DNA from: Rhipicephalus microplus
Lineage: Eukaryota > Arthropoda > Arachnida > Ixodida > Ixodidae
Length of the DNA stretch: 64,000 nucleotides
Direction of reading: 5' to 3'
Assembly (NCBI RefSeq): GCF_043290135.1
Contig: NC_134703.1
Location: 108,448,005 to 108,512,004 of the forward strand
Shown: positions 25,851 through 38,162 of the stretch, piece by piece
How the letters are laid out: the number at the start of each line of letters is the position of its first letter
Numbering within the stretch: position 1 is the stretch's first letter
Program-made: the position numbers and the translations under genes
The notes under the pieces: generated by a model
Database searches by the model: none
Told to the model about the DNA's origin: nothing
The model's input: the letters and a program-made list of their open reading frames with translations, nothing else

Positions 25851-26449
25851 GGGGTTGTAAACGAATGAACAAATACACGATAGAAATGAGAACAACTAGG
25901 CAGGAAAATAAAAAATAAAACTGAGACATTTGTGAACGGAAAGAGAAGAATAACAAAACCGACACAGCTCTATAATGTATGAAATGGCGCTAGTCTTGAG
26001 CCTTATAAAGTAAAATGTGCGCCACCTAAAGCCGTCAATAATAACGAAGAATGCGCGTGTAGTACCTTCTTTTCGTCGGGGATGTTTTCTAAAAAATACT
26101 TGTTTGTGAATGTCATGTGAGTGCACGCTTTTGTTTGTCCCGTTTGAGGTGAGCACTCGTTAGACATGCAAACGAATGAAATAGTCCTTGCAGTAGGAGG
26201 CTTCTCTTTGAAAGCAAGTGGGCTGTTACGCCCGACAATACACGGGTATTGGCTGAAGTAGCTTAAGCGGACCTGAACATACATGGTTGAAGGAGCCCGG
26301 CTATACTTAAAAGAATATTTCACAAGTGTATTAGTCGACGACTGACCGCTTCTTGCAGAAGCATTGCTACATAGCAACAAAAGTATGTTTCGGCTATGTT
26401 CAATACCATTATCGCTGCCTTATCGCTTGAAGGTAGCAAGTTCAACCAT
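25851..26449. other. Unassigned AT-rich sequence
   Basis: Nothing was recognised. The right edge is approximate because the next LINE has a degraded 5' boundary. Confidence 0.4.
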
Positions 26450-27395
26450 GCCTAAATTTTTTACTAGATTAAGATTCACCAGCTTGCAGAACACCCCCAA
26501 TTCACTTATGGACTACAACGTCCCATCAGCTTGCAGCATTAGCATGTTCGGTGACGACTGCGTCATTTATCACACTATAATTAAGCCACATGATCACTTT
26601 AGATCTCGAAATAAGTCCTAATAGCAAGCTTATTTGGTGTAACACACGGTTAATGACCCTTAATCCTTCCAAATGTGAACTTGTGTCTTTTTTTTCTAGG
26701 CGACACAGCCCATATTGTTTGCAGCAATCTATAGTTAACACCCAAATTTAATTGGTACAATCTTAAAATCACCTTATCCTATGACTTATCATGACACACC
26801 CACATTACTGGTAGAGTCTCAGCATCCAATTAGGCACTCAGTTTCCGCAAGCGCCATCTCCATCTTTCCCTCTCCCCCACATGTCAAGTTACTGCGTATC
26901 AATCAATAATAGGCCAAAATTATATTATGCATCTGCTTGTGGAGCCCACATCAAGCATATTTAACGAATTCATCAGAAGCGGTAACAAATCATGCAGCCA
27001 ATTCATTCTTTCATCTTACACCCCCGACGTCAGTATTTTATTTTTGAAAGCGAAATCCAGACTGCCACCCCTTTTCTGGCGTTGCCGCACGGCAACTCAA
27101 ATGTTGTATTCAAAATTTCTTCATTCTTCAATCAATCAGCATCTTATACAACAGCTGCAACACGCATATCACATTGAACCAGTCATCCTTTTCAGGTTGC
27201 CCGCTCATCATCCCGCACCACTACTTCGCCCTTCTTTTTTCGAGCAGCCACAAACTTGAATGGATTTCCCCGGGACATCGTCATCATCTGCCTTTCAAGG
27301 CCGTATTATCGATTATCGTCAAAGCTAAAAACTACGTTCAGTGCGCATTGTTAGCCTAACTAACACTCCACCACTTATATAATGTCCATTCAAGA
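26450..27395 (+). pseudogene. LINE RT and C-terminal remnant (CR1/Jockey-like), degraded
   Basis: Reading across frames gives SISMFGDDCVIYHTI, where the usual (F/Y)ADD active site has become FGDD, then TLNPSKCELVSF, SPPHVKLL, LWSPHQAYLTN and, at the end, LEWISPGHRHHLPFKA. This order (active site, thumb, C-terminal block) is typical of CR1/Jockey-group non-LTR retrotransposons. There are several stops and frameshifts, so the copy is inactive. The upstream RT half is absent. Confidence 0.75.
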
Positions 27396-28784
27396 AAAAG
27401 AGGGGGGTGGTGGTTTAAGCTAACGAAGTGACCTGACCAGACCTGATTAAGCGTAGCATTTTTATACCTTCCCTATCTGCCTCCCGACAGCATTCGCAGG
27501 TAAAGTCATTCTAACCAGGCTGATCCCAGTTTTTACATCGAACTAGCGAGATAGATAAGAGAGTGCAAGATGAGAACAAGGAGAGAAGTCCAGACTCTAC
27601 ATAAATGAACATTGCATATAAGTATCTACAAGACCTGAATGTTTTAGCGCCTCGGCGTGCAGACCACGGAGGTTATTACCGTGGTCAGTTCTTAATAGCG
27701 CCTAATAGATGTGCGCATACACAAGTTTTTGCGACGTTAATAGACGCATACAACTTTCATAACTTCTCATTAAAACAGTGAGAGGAAAATTTAGAACTAA
27801 CGCGGTGGCTGGTTTTTCTTCTTTTTCGCTTCTGTATGCCTCTTCAAAGTGAATGGTGGACAAGAAGACAAAGCAATGCGAACGAACATACTGAGACGTC
27901 TTCCTTTGCGAGAGCACACGTTAACAGGACGTCACGTAGCGGACCAGTTAGCACGACGTTCGCTGCACTCGCACACCGACAACGACGATGTCGTGGTAAT
28001 ATTTTTGCTACACCTCGATGAGCACGGCATAGCTGTAGATTTCGTGACGCTTCCGGCGACTCATCTTGTACGTACGAGACGGAGCCAATGTTTTCTAAAG
28101 CCGACCCATCAGCGAAATTTTGCAGCCACCCTAATTAAAGTCCAGACTTCGGACAACGTCACCGCTATCGCGGACCGGAGGGTGGCATGCTAGCCTTCGC
28201 TTCAACGACGTTACAGCGCCGTCAGGTTATGCGAAACTCCATTTTCCTTTTTGCTAGACGAGACGACAAAGCCTCATCGTCATGACTCTCAGAAACACAA
28301 CTTTCATGCTCCTCCTTATCTCGTTTTATATAAAAAAGTGATATGTTTTTGTAGACTACACATTGTCGTACTCTACGTGCAATTAAAGATAGTGAAAAAA
28401 ATTACAGAGGCAAAATTACAACGAATAATGAAGCCCATAGTCGTATGCACTGCAGCGTCGACGTTTTGCATTACGGCGAGAATTGTTCGCAAATGCTTGC
28501 GGCGTGCCAGAGATGGCCTCCATGATCATGTTTTATTCTCGCGGTTAAAGAAAACGGAGACAAAGAACGTCGGCGTAATGAATCTTATAATGCAGTCAGA
28601 GGGACATTTTGAGGTCAATAACACGCCCTTTTGCACGTTTGCTCGCCGCGGCAAGCGACGGGTCAAATCGATGCGTTGGGATGACGCCTGTCGGGGAGGC
28701 ACCATTTTGCTGGCGCGTGGTTTCCCGTTATTCTCAGCTTGGCTTGTTTTTAGACCATCAAATACCGACTAAAAAGTATAGCAG
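27396..28784. other. Unassigned sequence
   Basis: A 173-codon plus-strand frame (28251-28772) and a 114-codon frame (27849-28193) are open, but their peptides show no recognisable domain or compositional bias typical of coding sequence, and no good splice sites frame them. Confidence 0.35.
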
Positions 28785-28885
28785 AGGTGAAAGAATGAAA
28801 GACAGGAGGGTCAACTAGAGGCGCGTCTGGATTTCTAGCCTAGACTGAGGGGAAGGGTCGAAGGGGTTAAAAGAAACAAAGTATA
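28785..28885. repeat. Short dispersed repeat, copy A
   Basis: 'acaggagggtcaactagagg', then 'tctagcctagactgagggga', parallels 32690-32810 and 58468-58560: RGGAGGTYAACYAGNC, a CGGTTTGCTACCCT-like block and a purine-rich GGGGAAGGG tract. I take it to be the 3' tail or UTR of a tick retroposon. Family not assigned. Confidence 0.45.
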
Positions 28886-30959
28886 GTCAGAACAAATGGT
28901 ATCTGTGTGGGACAGGTGCACCCGCCTATTGCACGACTACAAGCGATCACTTACCTCGATCGATCCTAAGAACAGTGGCAATATCCGCATCTTTCTGTGA
29001 AGGCTGTTTCACATACCGTGATTGCAGCGGAAAAAAAACGCTTCCGTTCGTTCCATGCGCTCTGTTCGGAACTGCCGCTGATGGTGGTTTCGTTTCACAT
29101 GGACAGCAAATGCTCTGTGGTTTTCGCTCTACCACTGGCGTGGTGAGCAACGTTTCTTGCCAGCGTTTTTTGTGGCAGACACTGTGGGCTTTTTCAAATG
29201 TAATGTAACGATGTGTAAGTTAAGATCTATAGTAAGTTTCCATGAACGGCGATGAAGAGCACGCATGTTTCGTCATTTAGAACACTTTCCGAAGCAAATG
29301 CATTTCAATATGCGCAACAGTGGCTATAACTAAAACAAACACGTCGATGTACTTTCGAAAGCTTGGCCGGCTGGGTCCCATTTCGACGTATCCCAACTGA
29401 AATTCGCTACGCCGCTGCGATTTGAACAAAAAATTTGCAATAAGTTGATAGCTCGCCACAGACCGCTGCGGTGGGAGCAAACTTCTCTTTTTTTGGCAGC
29501 CTTAAAATCATTACTTGTAGTGTCATGTGAAACGACCCTGAGCCTGTGACTCATAAGGCCACGATTCGAAAATCTTCTTTGTTGGAAGCGGTCTATCATC
29601 CAGTTTGTTCAGCGAAATGCGAATAACGTTGCGTTCGGTCACAAAGTGGCCGTGAAAGCATGATATATCGTTTCGTCGCTGTTACATGAGTCACATCAGG
29701 AGCGAGCCATTTTTATGCGAAATGAGTATGCGTCACGGAGTGAGTGTAGCGTATGTCCTACTCTGAAAATAATATTTCCTCAGAAAGGCACGTAATTATG
29801 TTATTTGAAATCGAATACTGCCTTTTATATTTATTAAGAAGTAAGCAAGTATTTATTGCAAAAATACAGTGCTCTGCCCACAGCTAACGTTTTTGCAATC
29901 TCGATAACTTGGAATTAATATTAAATACTGTTTTTAGATCATTGAAAGAACACTTCCTGCGTTGTTTTTTTTTTCTTTCAGTTCGCTTGTTTCTATTATA
30001 CGTTACTTATTGCACGAAACTTGCTTTTCCGCTCGCATTCCCTGTTGTCAGCTTACGTAGAATTGATAGGATACGCCAGAGTTTCTTTAAGTGCGAAGCA
30101 TGCACTTTAGGGGGCCTGCCTTATCACTCGTCTATGCATCATGGGGCCTGATCAGGTTCGCAGTAAAGTGCTCAATGCAGGCAAATAGCAAAAGATAGCG
30201 ATGCTCCAAACCAAGTAGAAAATGCGCGAACAAGGTCTAAAATAAGTAAGTATTCACAAAATAATTAAAATTTGCTAAAAACGCTTAGGAAACTTGCGAC
30301 TGACTAAGGAGCCACGAAAGAGCGAGTGCTGCCGTTTCGCCGAGCTGGCGAATGCCTCCACGCCTACGCTTTGCTGGTGCTACGAAAACAACCCGAGGGA
30401 CCTCGCCGAAGACGACGCGTATTAACGCGATAGAGTTAAAGAGCCTTTTCCGGAGAAATCGTAGCGTCATTATCGGCGGCGTGCCATTGGTTGTGAGCGC
30501 AAAATCGTTATCTTGTGCGTGACGGGAAAATCGAGGAAGATGCAAATGAAATAAATAATAAAAAATTACGGTCCCTAGAGAGGATAGAGCTCGAGTAGTT
30601 TGCGTGGCAAGTAGTTGTTAGACGACACAGACAGACATCTGCAGGAAATACAGTGAAAACAACTTACTCTGCTTGTAAATGCAGGGAAGGTCACTTTCAC
30701 GCCTTACGAACACACGCTCCTGTATACATGAATCACAATACATGGAATATTGCAGTAATAATGCGTGGTGCAAGCGTCCATTGCAATCGGGCGTCAGATC
30801 ATGTGATTACCATAATGACTTCGCGGTTTACGGTAGTCCACGTACTACAAAAGACACACGCTACTGCACTTATTACCTTAGGGCTACGTAGTGGGTGCAT
30901 AGCAAGTTCGAGCAGATTTTGTGCACTGAATGTTTGAAGTATGCATTAGGGACAGGATA
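28886..30959. other. Unassigned sequence
   Basis: A minus-strand frame of 67 codons (28947-29150) runs into a donor-like 'gatcgaggtaagtga' just before its stop, but the opposite strand is also open. The remainder shows no recognisable gene or repeat. Confidence 0.4.
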
Positions 30960-32560
30960 TTAAGTAGAATTGTTTATTTCGGACATAGTTACATAGAACA
31001 TGAAATATGTCCACGAGGCAAGGCAAAGGAAGACTCGCATGTCTCCTGACGAGACCTTCACCCCGGACTCACACATCGCAAAGCCAGGACTAAAACCAGA
31101 GAAAATAAGTACAATGCTATAGAAAAACAAGTACAAAGAAACAAACAAAAACAATTCGGCACAGTGCTCATCACACAGCTAATATAAATAAAAAAGTGAA
31201 CACTAAAAAACACCTTTGTACAAAAATTATTCGAAGTTTACATTGTTTGGGTTTAACAATTGTACGAAGTTATACAATATACAAAACTACATAACTTTTA
31301 CGTTCATTGCAAAAGAATTGTATATTTCAAGGCGGCAGAAACAGTTGCTTTACTTGTTTTTTTAAAACATGACATGAGTTTTGATTGGCCAACTCGATTA
31401 AGGACGGGTATGCCTTCAACAATGAAATAATTTGATAATGTATAGCTTTGGTACCGTAATTATTCCTTGGTCTTGATCCCGTTAAGTAAATAGTGCGAAG
31501 GTCAAAAGTCACTTCTCTGTTTAGTTATTTGTTTGAGAACATGGTACGGTCATGTTTGAATTCGCGGCAAATCAATTTTGCCCCCCCCCCATCCAAAAAA
31601 AAAACAGGTATAATCTAGGGAATGATGGCATGTTCAGAGCTTTATACAAAAAGTCGGTTGATGGGGGAGGATAGGATGAGTCATTTTTAAGCTTTTTTTT
31701 TGTAAAGAGAAAGCACGCTCGGCATCAGTCTTGTTGCACGTACCCCAGTCAAGGTGACAATGTGTTATGTAGGAATGAATAAAAGCGAACTATACTTGTG
31801 TTGTAACGCGCAATGGCAATAAATATTTTAGCCTGTATAACATACATGCCAAGGGATCTCGATAAGTTAGCACGAACATGATTGATGTGCTCAGGCCAGC
31901 TGATGTCAAACCTGAAAACGACTCCCAAGAATAAGCAAGTGTTGCCGGGCGTTATTATATTGTTGTTGATACTCAATTTTACGTTATGAAGAAGTGGTTT
32001 ATTTTTTGTGCGAAATATTTTTGTACTGTGTTTTCTTCACGTTTATTTCGTTCACATTAGGCCAGGTATGAAGTTTGTTTAGCCGGATACTAGCACGCTG
32101 CTGTAATGACTTTAGATATGAACCGGAAAAGAAAACGTTGGTGTCATAGGTTTACATAGCAATGGCGGAAGTAAAAGGAATGTTAGCAATGTCGTTTATG
32201 TATAAAAGAAAGAGCAAGCACCCAAAATAGTTCCCGAGGAACCCCAAAGTTTATGTTACCCAAGTCTGATTTTAATTCATAAAGCTGTGTATATTGCATT
32301 CTGGATTCGAGGTAGCTCTCTAATTAGGTAAGGGTGAGTCCGCGGATACCGTATGTCCTTAGCTTTTGAAACAATATTTGGTGTTTGATTGAATTAAACG
32401 CTTTGCACAATGCGTTACGCACATCTCCAGGTAGCCGAGCAGTGACACGCTTTCTCAATTTTTGTTTGAGGGCAGCGGGGTAGCCGAACTTTCTCTTGTA
32501 ACACCATTGTGCTATATTGCTCCTACGTTTCTCATAAAATAAAGCAAATCATACTGCTTA
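30960..32560 (-). pseudogene. LINE remnant with RT half and C-terminal domain (CR1/L2-like)
   Basis: Minus-strand reading recovers KLRTYGIRGL, LGNINFGVPR (palm motif usually FGVPQGS), a damaged YADDTN region reading YDTN, LGVVFRFDISWPEHINHV and, near the 3' end, YGTKAIHYQIISLLKAYPSL. The 3' end has AATAAA ('ccgaaataaacaattctact' on the minus strand) at about 30965-30985. Motif order and the GVVF..DISW..HI block fit CR1/L2-type non-LTR elements. Multiple stops and frameshifts show that it is dead. The 5' boundary is only approximate. Confidence 0.8.
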
Positions 32561-32689
32561 ATAAAATCAGATGATGTCACGACTTGATTGTCCCAAAGTT
32601 CACAAATTGCGTCAAGCTATAGGTAGAATTTTTTAAAGCCTCGCAATGTAAACAGCTTGAACGTCGGTATATAGCGGTAAGAAGGAAGG
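32561..32689. other. Short unassigned stretch
   Basis: Nothing was recognised between the LINE and the short repeat. Confidence 0.4.
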
Positions 32690-32815
32690 AAAATAGGAGG
32701 AAAAGAACGGCAGGAAGGTTAACCAGCCTATAGGCAGCCGGTTTGCTACCCTGCATATGGGAGGGGGATAGAGGAAATGTAAGATGAAGAGCATAGAGGG
32801 AAGAAAAATAATTTG
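32690..32815. repeat. Short dispersed repeat, copy B
   Basis: 'aacggcaggaaggttaacca', then 'ccggtttgctaccctgcata', then a GGGAGGGGG tract: the best-preserved of three copies in the window (others at 28785 and 58468). Confidence 0.5.
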
Positions 32816-33450
32816 CTTCGTCTACGAAGTCCAATAACGATCGGTCGTAAGATCCATGGATTCAGCAGACGAAGTCAGTTAGACTATTTTAATGTCGATA
32901 AACATTATGCGCACGGTGATGCTTTCGCACTGCTAATCACTGTGCTAAGACGTGCGTATGCAGATTAAAGGAAAAAGGGCTGGGAGTAGTAGAAGTTGTG
33001 GCTTATGGCTCTCATTACAATAGTGAGCTCCGCTTTTTCAACGACTGTGTTTTGAAAGCCAAAATGAAGCACCGATATACATGTTGACACAAGGATTCGA
33101 CCTACCATAAGCTGGTCAAAATTTATAGCTTTCATTAAACGTTCAGCAGTTGCTTACACGGTATTTAAGCATTAGGATGGGTGGGTGAAGCGGGTGGATG
33201 AGATGAGCGGGTGAGGTTTCAGGTCGGGGAGCAGAGTGGCCAAAACTGGTTCCAAAATGGTGGCATAGATAGATGCGGATATGAGCTTAAGTGAGAATGT
33301 TACCTATTACGTACAGAAATTAAAGTACACTGACAGTCTTTGCACTCTCCTAGTTGAGTACGAAGTATTCGGAATCGTTGAACTTTTTATCTAAACACAA
33401 AACGTTAATTCTTTCTTTTTGTGTTGTTGTCTTCATCCACGTTTTCTTTT
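32816..33450. other. Unassigned sequence
   Basis: A short GGGTGGGTGAAGCGGGTGG-like G-rich patch lies near 33178-33220. No gene was recognised. Confidence 0.4.
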
Positions 33451-33658
33451 TCGGGTCACTGGGGTGTGCTCGAAAGCTGACCCCAAAGACGCGGGCTGGA
33501 TCCCTGCTTCGGCGGTGGCAATACAAGTGAGGTGGTATGCTAGAGGCATGTGTACTGTGTTATTTCAGTGCACGTTAGAGAACACCATGCGGTCGAAAGT
33601 TCCGTAGCCCTGCACTATGGCGCACCTCATCATATAGTTTTGGAACGTTAAACCATTG
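33451..33658 (+). mobile_element. Diverged SINE, plus strand
   Basis: The head-proximal 'gcgggctggatccctgcttc' (B-box position) is followed by 'ggcatgtgtactgtg', 'cagtgcacgttagagaacac', 'cggtcgaaagttccg' and 'agttttggaacgttaaacca'. Same order as the copy at 11133-11347. No tail repeat was seen. Confidence 0.7.
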
Positions 33659-36600
33659 AATATTGTTACTGCTCGATCAATTCGTGAATGTTCAGTGCTT
33701 ATGTTGACTACTATGTTACATTGCAAGCTGGTCGACGACCACAGCAAAAGGTTCAATTATATCAAGCTTGCTGATCCCGAATCGATTCCCCACGTGATAT
33801 ATGAGGTCATGCTAACATTGGCCAGGACGCAGAATCAGAAAGCAGCCTCAGGGATTATCTGTACTTTCAACATGGCCAATGCGGCAATGCAGAACTTTTC
33901 GTGTTCTCTGTGTTATCTGCTGTATTGAATTTTATCATTTTTCTTCATTTTCCAAGTGTAGGACCACAAATCGGGCGCGCATCTGGTTGACCTCACGACT
34001 TTTCCTTCTCTGCATCATGTCACCCTCTGTTCTGCATGGAAATTTTGCGCTATACTTCTACCGGTCGTCGCTTGTATATACTTACCACATATCTTGGAAG
34101 CAGCATAGATGTTGACGACACGTGACCAGTCATTAATTTCTTTACGGCGATACATGAGGCGTTCCAAAGAAGCACATCAGCTTTAGCTCTCTTGTCCCAT
34201 ATTGCTTAGCACCGGAAGGGAATAATGTGGCATGTCGCTAATTCCAGGCACGACTCAACCGCACACGTCTCCTCAAGGAACGACATGAAGCAGAGCCGAC
34301 ACTGCTGCTATGGTGCAAGTTGCGCAATCTTCCTTATTTCACCCGGAAACTCCCTGCGTCTGTTGCTCTGCTTTGGCCAAAAGCGATGTCGGCACGGCAC
34401 CCGTAATCTCACCGCAGAGTGCGGTCTATACGGCATGGCCAGCGACGTCAAAGAAAGGGCGTAAATCCGGCGAAAGAAGCCGGTCTGCCGTTTCCATCTG
34501 TCTGCCGTACGTGAGGGAAGCGGGTGCGGAGAGCGAGCCAGCACAGCCTCTTGCACGTCCTACCGAAAAGCTCTTAGCACGTGCGCTGGCGGGGACCGCC
34601 TGCCGTCGGCGAGAAGGGATACGTCATCTTCAGGCCCTTCACGCATTGCACGACGTAATAGCACATTCAACAAAAACCAATGACGAGAGTGGGAACATCC
34701 AATGCACGTTGCACAGAACATTTAATACTTCCAATTTGACCTGTGCTTCACAACAACGGTGAGGTCTCTAAATTATTGTAATTGAAACAGGGATATCTGG
34801 GTTCTTGTGTTATATCTACATGCCGTAGTCTATCGCCTTATCTTCTTTTTCGCAATCTTTTTTCACCATATTTTATATTCGACATGTTACAGAGATGGGA
34901 ATATGCTTGCGAAACTTGCGGCACGTTAAAAATGTATTTATATTCGGTACTCCTGCATAGAGTTTCTGAATGTCAGCTCTCGTAGGCATAACTTCTCTAT
35001 ATGGATAAGGTGAGACTACTCCGAGTTCAGCAGACCAATATTTCTGCATCCAAACTAGAAATAACCTTAAAGGTGTTGCTCAATCCTTCCCAAACGTTCG
35101 TTACTGCAAATAAGTTGTATTCTTTCGCCGTGTGATGCGAAGCTTCAAATAATGATCAGTAAACCCTCCAACAAACACGTGCTCACATAGGCGAGCTTTC
35201 ACAGAAAAACTTTCCCAGCTCCCCATGACGCCTGAAGGCCCAAATTATGTCGCAAGCTCTAGGCATCCTGTCATAAAAATGCCTCTCCTAAGCATGTTAA
35301 AGGTATAGTACAGCTGAGTACTGAGTCGATTGGCGCCTGGACTGAAGGGATATGTCTAAGGCGTTCGTTTCACGGATGCCCTGGAGGACTTTTATTATAC
35401 CTCGTTGACGCCACAAACTACTACAATTCACACGGCACACTTCTATCCTTTCTTTCTTCATTTCTTCATGATAACCGACTGCCTATCAAGCTTCCTACGA
35501 GAAACGAAATTCCCAGTCAGGTGTTCGTGGCACATTCTTTACTGTCGTGTCACTCGCTTGTATTATTGCTCTTGCGGAAATCGAATCATGAAAGCTCTCG
35601 ATTTGAAAACAGGAACAAATTAAAAACCAGAAAAGCACAGGATAAACGTTATCACGATGTTGCTTAGCGGCTTGATTCTTTCAAAACGCCGTTGGCAAAC
35701 TCCCCTACAAGTCGCGCTGAGCAGCTACGTCGTCGAGTTAAAAATCGATGTTTACAAAGCGCGGGTACAAGAACCCGGTATTTCGAGCACTAGATAATGC
35801 AGACTGTGAAATCAGAACGCGTCGGATTGCCTAAAGCAAGTTACGCAATCACAAAAGACATTTTTCTTTCGTGTTTATGATGCAAGTTCAAAGGAACTCT
35901 ACTGTCGTCAGACCAGATCGCCCATCACGTGTACACCCCAATGCATTGAAGGGCTTGCAATTATTTAGCGCAATTTTGACAACAAGGGCCTCATCAATCG
36001 TGAGGCCCACGGGACGCGCCTTTATGCTCTCCCATATAGTGGAGCACCTTGTACTCTAAATCGTTAACAACTTTTTTTAAACACACGTGCTCTCTTGGAG
36101 ACGCGGTACAAGCAACTTAGGTCAGAGGAAAAGAACACCATGTGCCACATTTAATGAAACCATTCACTGAGTTGGTTGCTAGAGCATGGTGCCTGCGCAT
36201 AATTAGGAGTCAGCCTGATCCAGTTCATCATGATTGCTCACAATCGACTGCTGCAGTTCAGTAGATTAAATGCTCTCCTTTTATCCTTCCCCCTCAAAGA
36301 GTGATCAGTCTGCAGAAAAAACACCAGAACACCAGTGAAGTGGCGTGTCGATGAGTGTTGGAGAATTCCACGTGGTGTGAATTTACTCAGCAGCTACACC
36401 TTACGGCGTCAATGTTCTTATTAGAGCGCAGTGCTTAGGCCCCCTATTTGCGTGGAGTGGTATCGCCGTCGGTATGTAACCGAAAGAAGAGAAAAAGAAA
36501 AGAAATGAGAAAGAAATACGAACAATAGTAGTATTTGAAGCGGCCCTTCTGCGTGACATTCCGATATTTCGTCACAAAGCGACGATGGTACTAGAAGCTC

Positions 36601-37324
36601 AATAGGACAAAGACCCTACACGGGCGTAATGCCGGTTAAAGAATCGCGTTAACCCGTATAATATGCGTGGCGGAAGAGTAAAATAACAACCCGTGATAAT
36701 ACAATGATAACTACATAACGAGTCTGTGGTTTAAAGCTACTGCTGATGATGATGATGCTCCTTTGAATTTAGGCCCCTATACCCAAACAGTAGGATCGGC
36801 CATCCCACCCACTGCTAAGTTCTCAGCCATACTTCTTCGTCGCCATTGGCCATATGCATCATCAACAAAGCGTATATGCCACCTTACAGGTGTGCGGCGG
36901 GCGCTTCGTTTATCTGCAGAAAGACGAATAAAGGCGTAGTGGGTGCTCTCCTATTCTACTCACAGAAAAATTATGACTATGGCGCAGTTGATATCTTGAG
37001 TAATGCCAAAACTTGAAACACAGCTGGCCTTGACTCAACATGAAGCTGCGCTTGGAGTTCCCATTAGGAAGCATCGCAGTCGTTGGTGAAATTATATTTT
37101 CTCATCTTCAGGCACTTGCATTCATAGGCATCTTGGGGCGCCTGAACCAATTTGCTGTCTCAATTTAGGCATGATAAAATTGGCAGTGATGGTATGGTAT
37201 GTTGTTGTTAATTGCGCAAGTGCACACATAGACATGCCCAAGTGAGTACGCGTGACCTCTTGGCCACTCATTTTTTTGTTTTAAAAGCGAAGAATTCCTT
37301 TGCGAACTTCAGTGACTTTGTGCG
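33659..37324. other. Long unassigned stretch
   Basis: No known repeat family was recognised over about 3.6 kb. 34230-34640 is GC-richer and open on both strands (a 150-codon plus frame at 34310-34762 overlaps an 82-codon minus frame) with no identifiable product. This is among the longer apparently repeat-free parts of the window. Confidence 0.4.
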
Positions 37325-37377
37325 CATCTATCTATCTATCTATCAATCTATCCATCTATCCATCTATCCATCTATCC

Positions 37378-37429
<52 letters not shown>

Positions 37430-37440
37430 GTATATCTGTC
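37325..37440. repeat. (CTAT)n microsatellite
   Basis: CTAT units with several CCAT interruptions in the first half, then uninterrupted to about 37430. It lies about 65 bp before the tandem-repeat block. Confidence 0.95.
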
Positions 37441-37503
37441 TACCCAGCCACCGACGACTTATAGCTTACTTGGCCGTTAAAATAATAGTATCGATACCAA
37501 AAA

Positions 37504-38035
37504 TGGTATGGCATAACTGACTGTATGCCGAGCACAAATGACTAGTCCTACCATGAAAATCTTGATATGTATGTCCTGAATGTCATGATTTATATTTCAT
37601 GGTTTTGCTGCTCTTGTGGTGGTTTCGCTCACATAACATGTTGCAAAACTGGTATGGTATGATGCGACTGCACGGCGAACACAAGCGAGAGCCCCTAATA
37701 TGAAAATCATCACATGTGTGTCATGGAAACAACATGACTTCATGCCACCCTCATGATGCGCTCGCGGCCGTTTCGCTAGCTTCACATGTACCGAATTTGG
37801 TATAACGCGACGCGAACGGGCGACATAGGGAATTTACACGTCCAAGCATGATAATTATGGCACTACATGCCACACTCATAATCCGTTCGCGGTCGTGTCG
37901 CTAGCTTCACATATGCCAAAGTTGGTATATAAACGGGTGAGGAATGTATGTGACTGGTGAAAACATGATAATTATGACATGCGTGTCATGTAAAAACGTG
38001 GCTACATGCCACACTCAAAGCGCCAATACACGTCA
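37504..38035. repeat. Tandem repeat (satellite-like), ~125-148 bp unit, about 4 units
   Basis: Unit starts marked by TTTGGTAT/CTGGTATGG lie at about 37505, 37651, 37799 and 37924. Each unit repeats the order GGTAT, CATGAT/CATGAAAAT, GTGTCATG, ACATGCCAC(A/C)CTCAT, GCTCGCGG, TTTCGCTAGCTTCACAT. Divergence between units is moderate and the last unit is shortened. Right of the array is a 120-bp stretch with 'gtgctatatatatgctcgc'. It is likely part of a larger tick satellite or long repeat. Confidence 0.8.
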
Positions 38036-38162
38036 ACGTGTTCGTTTCGTAGCGTCACGCCGGCGATGCCACGCCAGCCGCCGATCTGCGTGCTATATAT
38101 ATGCTCGCAGGCGCGCCACGCTGCGTTGCTTTGATGCATGCGCGTTAGAGCGCGCCCGGCGT
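38036..38162. repeat. GC-rich unit flanking the tandem array, TATA-like element
   Basis: It contains 'cgtgctatatatatgctcgc' with GC-rich surroundings and ends at the LINE tail. From memory such a segment often accompanies this tandem repeat in tick sequence. A promoter-like role is only a guess. Confidence 0.3.

Noticed and set aside
28251..28772. 173-codon open frame on the plus strand
   Set aside because: Not recognisable as any family, with no supporting splice sites or conserved-looking segment.
29890..30160. Possible end of a dispersed tick repeat ('aagtgcgaagcatgcacttt')
   Set aside because: It looked familiar and contains a short palindrome, but no second copy occurs in the window and no boundary could be set.
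34310..34762. 150-codon open frame in a GC-richer patch
   Set aside because: Overlapping frames on the opposite strand are open too, which points to base composition. The peptide has no recognisable motif.
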